Virus record (IMG/VR): IMGVR_UViG_3300032401_000049
Coordinates: 1-31,948 of that record
Length of the DNA stretch: 31,948 nucleotides
Origin: a virus
Strand: one strand, 5' to 3'
The notes beneath the pieces were generated by a model. It ran no database searches. It was not told the DNA's origin and saw only the letters and a list, made by a program, of their open reading frames with translations. Below are positions 1 through 7,583 of this stretch, piece by piece. Numbering within the stretch: the stretch's first letter is position 1; each line of letters starts with the position of its first letter. The position numbers and the translations under genes are program-made.

Positions 1-726
1 CAATCCGTTCTTGATAGCCAAAAGGTGAAGATGCTCTTGCCCGGCATGACGCAGGGCCAAGCCTTCGAGGCGCAGTATCAGCAGAACCCAACGTCGGACG
101 AAGGCGGGATGTTCCGTCGAGAATATTGGAAGTTTCACAAGATCCCGCCGCAGGTCATTTGGAAACAGTGGACGTGGGATACCGCGATGGAAGAGGGCGA
201 GACAAACGATTACACGGTGGGGGCCCTGCTCTGCTACCACGGGCAAGGCGTGTGCGTGGAGCGATTGGTGCGGGCCCGCATGCAATACCCGGAGCTGAAG
301 CGAACTGTGCTATCGGAGTGGGAAGCGCGTCCCGGCCATATTCTCTTGATCGAAGACAAAGTTTCTGGTAAATCCCTGGCTCAAGATTTAATTCGATCAA
401 CAAGCCTGCCGATAAAGAAAGTCCAAGTGAAGGGAGATAAAGTGTTTCGCGCAAGCTTGGCTTCACCGTACTTCGCTTCGGGCCGAGTTTCCGTTAGAGA
501 AGGTGAAGTTTGGGTTCCAGAATTGATCGAAGAATTTGCGGAGTTCCCAAATTCTGAGTATAAAGACCAGGTGGACGCGATCTGTCAGGGCATCAACGAA
601 TTCTATTTGAACCAACAAAGTCCTGCGGCGATCTTGGTGGGAAGCGGGATTGCTCTCCCCGTTGCCCCGAATGGGAACGGAACAAACGGGAACGGGCATC
701 AAGCCTCTTTCCCCGACTGGATGTAA
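1..726 (+). CDS. terL: Terminase large subunit, C-terminal part (5' end outside window)
   Basis: This is the nuclease half of the motor that cuts and pumps phage DNA into the prohead. The frame is open from base 1, so the ATPase half lies upstream. About 241 residues remain. The opening stretch reading F-E-A-Q-Y-Q-Q-N-P then G-G-M-F is the usual linker before the RNase H-fold nuclease. The expected acidic residues are visible: W-D-T-A (Asp at 178-180), I-E-D-K (Asp at 355-357) and D-Q-V-D-A (Asps at 565 and 574). A Gly/Asn-rich tail ends the protein. The portal gene follows 15 nt later, the normal order in tailed phages. A GTG at 25 is in frame but lies inside the conserved region, so it is not taken as the start. 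Confidence 0.9.
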   Translation, partial: QSVLDSQKVKMLLPGMTQGQAFEAQYQQNPTSDEGGMFRREYWKFHKIPPQVIWKQWTWDTAMEEGETNDYTVGALLCYHGQGVCVERLVRARMQYPELKRTVLSEWEARPGHILLIEDKVSGKSLAQDLIRSTSLPIKKVQVKGDKVFRASLASPYFASGRVSVREGEVWVPELIEEFAEFPNSEYKDQVDAICQGINEFYLNQQSPAAILVGSGIALPVAPNGNGTNGNGHQASFPDWM

Positions 727-741
727 AGGCGAGGTGAAACA

Positions 742-2598
742 ATGAGAAAGAAAAAAATCAATTTGCCGAAGAAATCCACAGCAGGGGATTGGATGGAGTC
801 CTCAAGTCTTTCCGGCAGGCCCACGGGGAAGACGGTGCCACTCAGCATGGACCTCACAAGCTACGATCCTGACAGAGAATTCCTCGACATCCAACAGACC
901 CCCGTCATCAATCCGGTCATCGCTTTCCACGAGAGTCTGCGGGCCGGGAGAGTCCAGGTCGAAGAGGCGTGGCTTTATGAGGGCCGATTCGATGAGCGCG
1001 GCGGGCTTATGAAAGAATCGTCTCACCTTGAATTTAACGATCTCATCGTTCCCTATCGCATCCGACACGTCAAAGGACAGGAATACAATCAAGCTCTTGA
1101 GTCCGCAAAGAATCAGTTCGACTTGATGCCGTCAAAGATTGATCGACTCAACGAGGCCAAGGCGAAACATCTCAACGCTGTCGAATCGCTCAAGAAGGAA
1201 ACGCTTCTCAAAGAAGATTTTAACACCGACCAAATTCAGGCGCCTTACGACGCGAATCAATACACCGAGTATGCTCCGACCTACGGCGGGCCGTTCAACA
1301 AGCAGCTTTATATCTACGACTACCTGACGATGCATGCCCGCGCCTTTGAAGCGAAGAACCACAACCCGCTGGCCAAAAGGATCGTGGACGTTCTCGCGCA
1401 ATACGCTTTCGGGCGACGATTCAAGGTGATCATCAAGAACGAAAAGCAAAAGAAGGTGTGGGAAGAATTCGAAGAGAAATACAAAATCACTCACAAGATT
1501 TCGAAGTTCTGGTCGAGAGAATATCTGACCTTTGGGGAGCTGATGATCGACAAGGCTCGGTGGGATTCCATTGACCCGTCGACGGTGTGGGACATCATCA
1601 CGAATCCAGACGATATCGGCGAAGTTTATTATTACTACCAGAACTATCCGACCGCCTATCAAACTTTCACCGGCTACCGCATCAAGGGAGAACCTGGGTC
1701 AGAAAAGCAGTCGCCCCTAAAATACATCATCCGTCAACTCCCGGCTCACCAAGTCCTGCACATCAAAGCGAATGTCTCATCGATGGAAAAGCGGGGCCGG
1801 TCATTTCTGTTCCCGATTCTCGGATGGTTAAAACGAGTGAAGGATCTCTACAACGCCGAGGTTCTCAAAGCCCAGCTCGAAGCCTCGTTCATCTGGGACG
1901 ATACCATTGACGGCAACGCCGGGGATGTGGCGGCCCATGCCTCGCAGTATTCGACGATGCCGAAGCCCGCTTCTGTGTTCGTACACAACAAAGCCGTGGA
2001 GCGTAAACCCATGCCAGCGATGACGGGGACCACCAGGGGCAGCGTCGGCGTTTCAGACGAGATCCTAGGGTTCATTGCCACGTCGATCGGCATCCCGAAA
2101 GAGTTCTTCAACGTGATGGGCGCGGGGTCCGGTAACCGGGCGACCGCCGTTCAATCAGCGGAACCATTTGAGAAAGTGATCGAAGACCTTCAAGCTGACT
2201 TCGAGCATCTTCTTCACAGCGTCGCAGAGGAAGTCTTTGAGCTTGCCAACGTTCCTTACAAGAAAGGCGATGTCGAATTTGGATTCCCGTCCGTCACCAA
2301 GGACACAACGACCGAAGCGATCAAGAATATTTCCTTTAGTGAAACGATGGGCTACATCGATCACCAAGCGGCTTCTGAAATGGTCGCCGCAGAAATGAAC
2401 ATAACGACCTACGATTACAAAGCGGTGCAGGCCGCCATCAAAAAAGATTCCGTGAACAAGTCCGATCCTCTTATGCCGCCCGCAGGACGGTTCCCGGCCC
2501 CGCCTCCCTCCATGAACGGGGATGGAGATGAACCGGACGGATCTCCCATCAGAGGGAATGGAGCGAGAAAATTAAAGGCGCAACTTAAAACCCTATGA
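742..2598 (+). CDS. Portal protein
   Basis: This 618-residue protein should form the twelve-subunit ring at the capsid vertex through which DNA passes. It is called from size, position between terminase and MuF-like genes, and portal-like content: an N-terminal arm, a mixed core with a Y-L-T-F-G-E-L-M-I-D segment near residue 255, a stem/wing-like region ending in S-I-G-I-P-K-E-F-F-N near residue 455, and a helical, then Pro/Gly-rich C-terminus. AGGTGA lies 7 nt before the ATG. The last 4 nt overlap the next gene (ATGA), so the two are probably translationally coupled. The sequence is divergent and I cannot assign a named subfamily. Confidence 0.82.
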   Translation: MRKKKINLPKKSTAGDWMESSSLSGRPTGKTVPLSMDLTSYDPDREFLDIQQTPVINPVIAFHESLRAGRVQVEEAWLYEGRFDERGGLMKESSHLEFNDLIVPYRIRHVKGQEYNQALESAKNQFDLMPSKIDRLNEAKAKHLNAVESLKKETLLKEDFNTDQIQAPYDANQYTEYAPTYGGPFNKQLYIYDYLTMHARAFEAKNHNPLAKRIVDVLAQYAFGRRFKVIIKNEKQKKVWEEFEEKYKITHKISKFWSREYLTFGELMIDKARWDSIDPSTVWDIITNPDDIGEVYYYYQNYPTAYQTFTGYRIKGEPGSEKQSPLKYIIRQLPAHQVLHIKANVSSMEKRGRSFLFPILGWLKRVKDLYNAEVLKAQLEASFIWDDTIDGNAGDVAAHASQYSTMPKPASVFVHNKAVERKPMPAMTGTTRGSVGVSDEILGFIATSIGIPKEFFNVMGAGSGNRATAVQSAEPFEKVIEDLQADFEHLLHSVAEEVFELANVPYKKGDVEFGFPSVTKDTTTEAIKNISFSETMGYIDHQAASEMVAAEMNITTYDYKAVQAAIKKDSVNKSDPLMPPAGRFPAPPPSMNGDGDEPDGSPIRGNGARKLKAQLKTL

Positions 2599-3593
2599 GA
2601 AAAAACCAAGACCGGACCATTGAGCGACTTCAAATCGAGAACCTTCGGGCCATCGATAAGATCGTCAATATGGGATCGGATGGCGTCAAGGGAATTTGGG
2701 ATGAGGCTAAGGATTCGATGCGGACCGCCGTCATCGAGGAGTATCGAAGAGATTTCGATCGTGGCAATTGGGATCTGACGATGGCCGCCAAGCTGGGGAC
2801 GTTCAACCGTATCGAGAGAAGAATTGCCGGAGTGCTTGGGGCCTTCCATTCGGCCTCGATCTTGATGGCTTCCATGGTTTTCAAGGATGTTTATTTCCAT
2901 GGCGTACTGAGAAACGCTTGGATGATTGATCAAGTCACACCGCCATCTTTCGATGTGAAACTTCCCAAGTCTCCGATGTTCAAAGAGGCTGGTGAGATTT
3001 ATCTGGGCCCCGAATCAGACACGGCATGGAAGGTTCGATGGTCGGCGTGGATGGATGCATACCGAAACTCACTCATGCAGAACCTTCGCCTTGGGGCCAT
3101 GAACGAATCCGAGGTTGACGATGCGAAGGATGAGATAGACGCCACGCGCCCGGGGAGCCCGCAGGCCGACATGTGGGATGCCATTGAGCGAGTCTACGAC
3201 AACCAATCGAACGTGGTCTACGCCTCGGCGCAGTCCGACGTAAAAGAAGCGAATCCTCAGTTTGAAATTGTGGAGATCTGGCAGACCCGCTATTATGATC
3301 GTGTCTGCGACATCTGCGATTCGAACCGTGGATTGACCCGGGACGAGGCGGACGCAGACATTCCCGCCCATCCGAACTGCGGATGCTTCTGGCGGCTCGT
3401 ACCGAAGTCGTGGCGAAGTCTTTTGATGTCGGGAGACATGAATGACCAGGCGATCGCGAAGGCGATGGATGCGTCAGGCGAAGTTCCGAACGCCATGCTG
3501 ATTTTCAATGATGACGGGAAACTGGTCGGATCGACGATCGTTGAGTTTGACAAATGGGCCGAAGAGAAGATGGCCCCGATCATGTCTATTTGA
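2595..3593 (+). CDS. MuF-like minor head protein (SPP1 gp7 type)
   Basis: A minor capsid protein that in Mu and SPP1 relatives sits inside the head, binds the portal and helps head assembly and DNA exit. The 332-residue product ends with the family signature: R-V-C-D-I-C (Cys 238 and 241) followed by H-P-N-C-G-C (His 259, Cys 262 and 264), a probable metal-binding knot. The N-terminal two thirds is helical. The start overlaps the portal stop by 4 nt. No toxin-like domain is fused to the C-terminus, as is sometimes seen in this family; about 65 residues follow the motif without a recognisable fold. Confidence 0.85.
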   Translation: MRKNQDRTIERLQIENLRAIDKIVNMGSDGVKGIWDEAKDSMRTAVIEEYRRDFDRGNWDLTMAAKLGTFNRIERRIAGVLGAFHSASILMASMVFKDVYFHGVLRNAWMIDQVTPPSFDVKLPKSPMFKEAGEIYLGPESDTAWKVRWSAWMDAYRNSLMQNLRLGAMNESEVDDAKDEIDATRPGSPQADMWDAIERVYDNQSNVVYASAQSDVKEANPQFEIVEIWQTRYYDRVCDICDSNRGLTRDEADADIPAHPNCGCFWRLVPKSWRSLLMSGDMNDQAIAKAMDASGEVPNAMLIFNDDGKLVGSTIVEFDKWAEEKMAPIMSI

Positions 3594-3628
3594 AGTAAAA
3601 CTTTAATGCTTCATATTGAGAGGATGAG

Positions 3629-4114
3629 ATGAGTGGAAACGTAGCGGATGTCTTGGAGGGTCGGGCCTCGACTTTATTTGAGAAGATCGCCTCAAACAGC
3701 GCCATCGCCAATGTGATGATGGCTCTCTTGGGCCGCTTGGTGATCATGGCCCAGCAATACGGGAAGCCCATCGAAGGGATTTCTCTCGATGCCCCTATCT
3801 TCTTTGGACGGTCCATTCGGGCGAGGATCAAGTTCAACACGCTTTCCCTGACGCGCTCTCCGCTGGGATTGTGGGCCCCGGCTGATGATCTCGTAAAGTA
3901 TGCTCAATCCCGGTCTGTTCATCTTGCCAAGGTCCTTGAAAGGAACCACGGCGTCCAGATTTTCTTCTCAAAGTTTTGCGAGGAGATCAACAATTTTTGC
4001 AAACACAAACAAATCAAATGGGGCGACCTGAAGGTTGAGAAGGCTCTCATCACTCAAAATAATCTGATGGTCGTGACGTTTTCAAGGGAGCATGTGGGCC
4101 TATGGGAGAGATAG
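3629..4114 (+). CDS. Hypothetical protein in head module
   Basis: A 161-residue protein that I do not recognise. A good AGGATGAG ribosome site precedes the ATG. It is moderately basic, with alternating helical and hydrophobic stretches and two Cys near the middle (F-C-E-E-I-N-N-F-C). No signal peptide or membrane segment is seen. It lies between the MuF-like gene and the capsid protease and overlaps the next gene by 13 nt, so a role in head assembly is plausible from position only. Confidence 0.6.
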   Translation: MSGNVADVLEGRASTLFEKIASNSAIANVMMALLGRLVIMAQQYGKPIEGISLDAPIFFGRSIRARIKFNTLSLTRSPLGLWAPADDLVKYAQSRSVHLAKVLERNHGVQIFFSKFCEEINNFCKHKQIKWGDLKVEKALITQNNLMVVTFSREHVGLWER

Positions 4115-4323
4115 GAGAGTTGACCAAGGATGAGCAAGCGATCGTTTTTGAATATCGAAGGCTCAAAGATATGAGGCACGGAGACTTTATCGTTTCGATC
4201 AAAAACGAAGAAATGGTCAAGTTGTGGGTCACGACCCAGACCGTCAGGAAGGTTGACATCGATGAACTCCGTGGCGGAAAGAAACTTTTGGAGGTGATTT
4301 CCAATGACAAAGCTGGTCATTAA
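4102..4323 (+). CDS. Small hypothetical protein in head module
   Basis: A 73-residue charged protein overlapping its upstream neighbour by 13 nt and its downstream neighbour by 20 nt, which supports real, coupled translation. It reads as a helix-strand-helix mix (for example E-Y-R-R-L-K-D-M-R-H-G-D-F-I-V). No known motif is seen. Position suggests a small head accessory protein; function unknown. Confidence 0.55.
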   Translation: MGEIGELTKDEQAIVFEYRRLKDMRHGDFIVSIKNEEMVKLWVTTQTVRKVDIDELRGGKKLLEVISNDKAGH

Positions 4324-5785
4324 AGCGGTTAAAACCATGTTTCGGGACAACAAAGAAAAGTGCGGTCCGGGTTATGTTTCTCTCGTCGACAAACTGAAGG
4401 ACAATCCCGACGTAGACAATCCCTATGCCTTGGTCCACTACCTCAAAGGCGAGGCCAAAAAGAAAGGGTCCACGCAAGCGAACACGTTGAACACGCTATC
4501 GCAGCTTTTGAAAAAAGGAACGAAGATGCGCTGCTCAGAGTCGGCCAGACTGATCGAACAGGTTTCTCCGACCGAGGCCCCGGAGGGCCACATCTTCAAG
4601 GTGGTCTTGATCACCGAGGGCCTTGGGAATCGGCGGAACATGAATTACTACGGGCCCGAATCAATTGCGACGGCCCCGCCCATCTTTGAAGGCAAGTCGT
4701 GCTTTCTGGACCATCCGAGTGAATCGGAGGACCGTGACATTCCCGAAAGGCGAGTCAAAGACAAATGCGGATATTTTAAAAATGTGAAAGTGGAATCCCT
4801 GGACGGATTCCAATCGGTCACGGGCGAGCTTCACTTCGACCTGTCCGAATCCGGCCAGAACGCTTACCTGAAAGCAATGACCGCCCTTCACTACAAAAAC
4901 GAATTTCCAAACCTCGAAACGGAATACGTCGGCCTCTCGATCAATGCAGATGGCGAATGGGAAGATCGCAGAGTCGAATGGCTCGGCGAGATTCTCGACG
5001 TAAATTATGTCACGCGATTCAAAGATGCGTTCTCGTGCGACATAGTGACGAGTCCGGCGAGAGGGGGAAGATTCCTTGCCTTAGTGGAAAGTGCCGCTGG
5101 GGCAAAACCCGAAAAGGAGGGGAATGCCATGAATGGACTCAAAAAGAGTCTTGAGGCGGCACGAACCGCCCTGGATGAAGCCGTCAAAGAGGCCGACGTA
5201 ATTAAGAAGGCGACTAAAATCGCCGAGGCAAAAAAGCTCTTTGATGATTTTCTGAAAGAAGCGGAGAAAACCGCCATGCAGGATGAAGGCGAGTCCGAAT
5301 CCAAAGCGAAGGAAAAATGCGAAGACGAAGACGAATCAGAGGTCAAGGCCAAGGCTTCCGAAAAAAAGGAAGAAGAAGCCAAGAAAGAAGATGAGTCCGA
5401 GTCGGAGGATGATGCCGATGTTAAGGACGAGGAAAAGCCGGAAGACAAGAAGGACGAGGAAGAATCCGAAGCCGACGATAAAGCAAAAGACGGAGAAGAC
5501 GAGGATGAAGACGAAACCGTCGAATCCAAACGAATCGCTGTTAATGCCTTGATCAAAGAAGCCAAGGTTGATCTTCCAGAAGAAAAGGTGGCCGCGTTAT
5601 CCAAGATGCCGTTGAAGGAAGCAAAAAAAGAAATTGCTTTCATCAAAGGCTTGGTTGAAGCGGTCGCAAAAAAAGTGATCAGCAAAATGTCGGTGCCATC
5701 CGCAAAATTCGCTTCTATGAGCGAGTCTGAACGGAAAGCCGTAGGGTCGAGCAACAATGACCTGTTCGCTGATTGTGTCAGATAA
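4304..5785 (+). CDS. Prohead maturation protease fused to scaffold
   Basis: A 493-residue protein expected to shape the prohead and then digest the scaffold so DNA can enter. Three parts are visible. Residues 1-74 form a small domain with V-D-N-P-Y-A-L-V-H-Y-L. Residues 75-265 form the protease, with F-L-D-H-P (candidate catalytic His137) and Y-V-G-L-S-I-N-A (candidate nucleophile Ser212), the layout of herpes-assemblin-like capsid serine proteases. Residues 276-493 are an extremely Glu/Lys/Asp-rich coiled-coil scaffold. A second strong start within the frame at 5129 would make the scaffold alone. Another in-frame ATG at 4526 has AAGGA before it and might make protease without the N-terminal domain. 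The catalytic residues are my inference from motif layout. Confidence 0.75.
   Translation: MTKLVIKAVKTMFRDNKEKCGPGYVSLVDKLKDNPDVDNPYALVHYLKGEAKKKGSTQANTLNTLSQLLKKGTKMRCSESARLIEQVSPTEAPEGHIFKVVLITEGLGNRRNMNYYGPESIATAPPIFEGKSCFLDHPSESEDRDIPERRVKDKCGYFKNVKVESLDGFQSVTGELHFDLSESGQNAYLKAMTALHYKNEFPNLETEYVGLSINADGEWEDRRVEWLGEILDVNYVTRFKDAFSCDIVTSPARGGRFLALVESAAGAKPEKEGNAMNGLKKSLEAARTALDEAVKEADVIKKATKIAEAKKLFDDFLKEAEKTAMQDEGESESKAKEKCEDEDESEVKAKASEKKEEEAKKEDESESEDDADVKDEEKPEDKKDEEESEADDKAKDGEDEDEDETVESKRIAVNALIKEAKVDLPEEKVAALSKMPLKEAKKEIAFIKGLVEAVAKKVISKMSVPSAKFASMSESERKAVGSSNNDLFADCVR
5129..5785 (+). CDS. Scaffold protein from internal in-frame start
   Basis: Within the protease-scaffold gene, AAGGAGG at 5114-5120 stands 8 nt before an in-frame ATG at 5129 (codon 276). 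This is as good a ribosome site as any in the window and sits exactly at the protease/scaffold boundary. It should give a 218-residue free scaffold with a Lys/Glu/Asp-rich coiled-coil core. Lambda makes Nu3 from inside gene C the same way. The case rests on the ribosome site, its spacing and its position at the domain border; production of the short form is inferred. Confidence 0.7.
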   Translation: MNGLKKSLEAARTALDEAVKEADVIKKATKIAEAKKLFDDFLKEAEKTAMQDEGESESKAKEKCEDEDESEVKAKASEKKEEEAKKEDESESEDDADVKDEEKPEDKKDEEESEADDKAKDGEDEDEDETVESKRIAVNALIKEAKVDLPEEKVAALSKMPLKEAKKEIAFIKGLVEAVAKKVISKMSVPSAKFASMSESERKAVGSSNNDLFADCVR

Positions 5786-5803
5786 AAAAGGAGGTGGCTT
5801 GAA

Positions 5804-6277
5804 ATGTCAACAACGTCTCAAAATAATCAAATTCACAACGAAAGCACACCACTGTATTATCCAGTCCTTACGACTGGTGCGTCTGATATAAACCAAGGCG
5901 ACTTGGTTTATTATGACAGCTCGGCTCACGTCGTAAAGCCTGTTGATACGGATGGACATGCCGCGACCTATGCAGGCGTGGCTTTGCAGCAAAGCAAACT
6001 GAATGTGTACGGCACGGCGGGATACCCGCAGGGCGGCATTCAAGTTGCAACGAGGGGTATCTTCAAGTTCAAAACAACGGCTGGTGATACCTTGAACCAT
6101 GGGGACGCTGTCTATATCGGGGCTGACGCCCAGACAGTGACCAATACAGCCGGGGGATCGACAGCAATCCTCGGATATGTGTGGCTTCGTCCTCAGCAAT
6201 CTGCCGTGACCGGTGCGGTCGGAACAAATATCGAAGTGTTAATCACTCCGAAGTTCCCCGTCGCTGGCGGCCTATAA
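5804..6277 (+). CDS. Probable capsid decoration/stabilisation protein
   Basis: A 157-residue, beta-rich, Gly/Thr/Ala-rich protein directly before the major capsid gene, the usual place for head decoration proteins. The stretch G-D-L-V-Y-Y-D and later G-D-A-V-Y-I-G resemble DUF2190-type capsid-cementing proteins, in which such Gly-Asp turns recur. AAGGAGG lies 9 nt before the ATG. The stop codon overlaps the ribosome site of the capsid gene, so the two are closely coupled. The DUF2190 assignment is by resemblance only. Confidence 0.65.
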   Translation: MSTTSQNNQIHNESTPLYYPVLTTGASDINQGDLVYYDSSAHVVKPVDTDGHAATYAGVALQQSKLNVYGTAGYPQGGIQVATRGIFKFKTTAGDTLNHGDAVYIGADAQTVTNTAGGSTAILGYVWLRPQQSAVTGAVGTNIEVLITPKFPVAGGL

Positions 6278-6290
6278 GGAGGAAATGACA

Positions 6291-7487
6291 ATGCCGAAAG
6301 AAACTCAAGATTCAATCGTCCGGCTGAGTCCTCTTGTAGAGGCCAACCGGAATCTCACGAAGAGAATCCACGAACATAAGTTAACCGGAATGCTGGAAAG
6401 CATCCGTCGCGCTTTTGGAGTGGACTTGGCAGACAAGGCAAGGTTCAACTTTGAAGATCCGTTCTTCTCTTGGATTCAGTTCCGGGAAGCGGCTTACAAA
6501 GTTGCCGAGAGGAAAATGCAGGAATCAAATTCGGAGAATACGTTCTCCCAATTGCTTCGTGCAGGCATCAACATGATCGCCAACAACTGGTATGAATTAG
6601 TCGAGACCAACCACGAACTGGTTGGGGCTTCGACGTTCTCCACGAAGGCGATCGAGCCTTATGCTCCGCTTCATCGCGGCGCGGTTCCTCGCAGAGTGCA
6701 GGCCGGAGGGCAATTCCCCCGGACTCGTGTTGCTGGTCTCGACATCCTGATCACCAATGAAAAATTTGGTGCGATCGTGGATTTTGAAAGAGAACTGTTT
6801 GACGATGATCAAACAGGCCAGATCGCTCAGAGAGCGAAAGACATCGGAGAGAACATGCGTATCCTTGAGGATGCGTGGTTCTTCCAACGGTTCATCGGAA
6901 CCGCCGGAGATTATGCCGGAGATCCGATTCCTGCGTCACAAACCTACACCACGGTGTGGGCACCCGCAACGTCACCCCTCTCCGGGGGCGGATACAATCG
7001 TCCTGCGTCTTATGGGGCGTTTACTCCGGCCTTGATTCAGGCGGCAGACATTGTGCTTATGCAGCAGCTCGACTTGCTCGGAAACAAAATGCTGGTCAAT
7101 CCCAACACGCTTCTCGTTGGGTCCAGCAATAAGTTCTCGGCTCGGACGCTGCTCAATTCCGAATGGTATCCGTCCACGGCGACTGTTAAAGTCGGCGGCG
7201 GAGCAGGCGCAGATACCACGGTCGGAACGACCTTCGCTCGAAACGTGATGGAAGGGCTTTACAACTTGGTTGTGAGCCGATTCCTCCCCGTCAAAGCGTG
7301 GGCCATTGGTGAAGCTGGCAAAGGGATCGTGTTCCAGCGTCGCGATGCTCTTGAGATCATCCAAGAGAATCCGGCTTCCGGGATGGCGTTCTCGAATGAT
7401 GTGTTCCAGTTCCGATCCAGAGCCCGTTGGGAGCCCGATTGGGTTGACCCGCGATTCTGGTTCCTCGGAAACGATGGAAGCGTCTAA
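6291..7487 (+). CDS. Major capsid protein (HK97 fold)
   Basis: The shell subunit: 398 residues, just after protease/scaffold and decoration genes. The N-terminal ~55 residues are helical and may be a short delta-like segment. Then come an E-loop-like beta region (R-V-A-G-L-D-I-L-I-T-N-E-K), a spine-helix-like stretch (A-K-D-I-G-E-N-M-R-I-L-E-D-A-W-F) and a C-terminal P-domain-like part. AAGGAGG at 6276-6282 is only 2 nt from an ATG at 6285 but 8 nt from the in-frame ATG at 6291, so 6291 is preferred; the longer form would add two residues. The HK97 fold is inferred from context and layout. Confidence 0.85.
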   Translation: MPKETQDSIVRLSPLVEANRNLTKRIHEHKLTGMLESIRRAFGVDLADKARFNFEDPFFSWIQFREAAYKVAERKMQESNSENTFSQLLRAGINMIANNWYELVETNHELVGASTFSTKAIEPYAPLHRGAVPRRVQAGGQFPRTRVAGLDILITNEKFGAIVDFERELFDDDQTGQIAQRAKDIGENMRILEDAWFFQRFIGTAGDYAGDPIPASQTYTTVWAPATSPLSGGGYNRPASYGAFTPALIQAADIVLMQQLDLLGNKMLVNPNTLLVGSSNKFSARTLLNSEWYPSTATVKVGGGAGADTTVGTTFARNVMEGLYNLVVSRFLPVKAWAIGEAGKGIVFQRRDALEIIQENPASGMAFSNDVFQFRSRARWEPDWVDPRFWFLGNDGSV

Positions 7488-7513
7488 GGACTGAAAGCAT
7501 TATTTTAATTGAG

Positions 7514-7551
7514 AGTGCGTTTCCCCAACTCGGAAGAGACGGGAACGCGCT
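7514..7551 (+). promoter_or_regulatory. Stable hairpin after the capsid gene
   Basis: The 3' arm at 7541-7551 pairs with 7514-7525 (AGTGCGTT, one bulged T, CCC). Inside is a second small stem, CTC-GGAA-GAG, at 7529-7538, which carries a GNRA-type loop. No T-run follows, so this is not a standard intrinsic terminator. It may protect or process the 3' end of the abundant capsid message, or weaken read-through. Structure is seen by pairing; function is inferred. Confidence 0.5.
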
Positions 7552-7583
7552 ACAGTTAAAAAATAAATCGGGAGGATTCTAAC

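Noticed and set aside
5005-5757. 250-codon Ser-rich open frame on the - strand
   Set aside because: Serine repeats are the antisense of the Glu/Asp/Lys-rich scaffold codons; a composition artefact.
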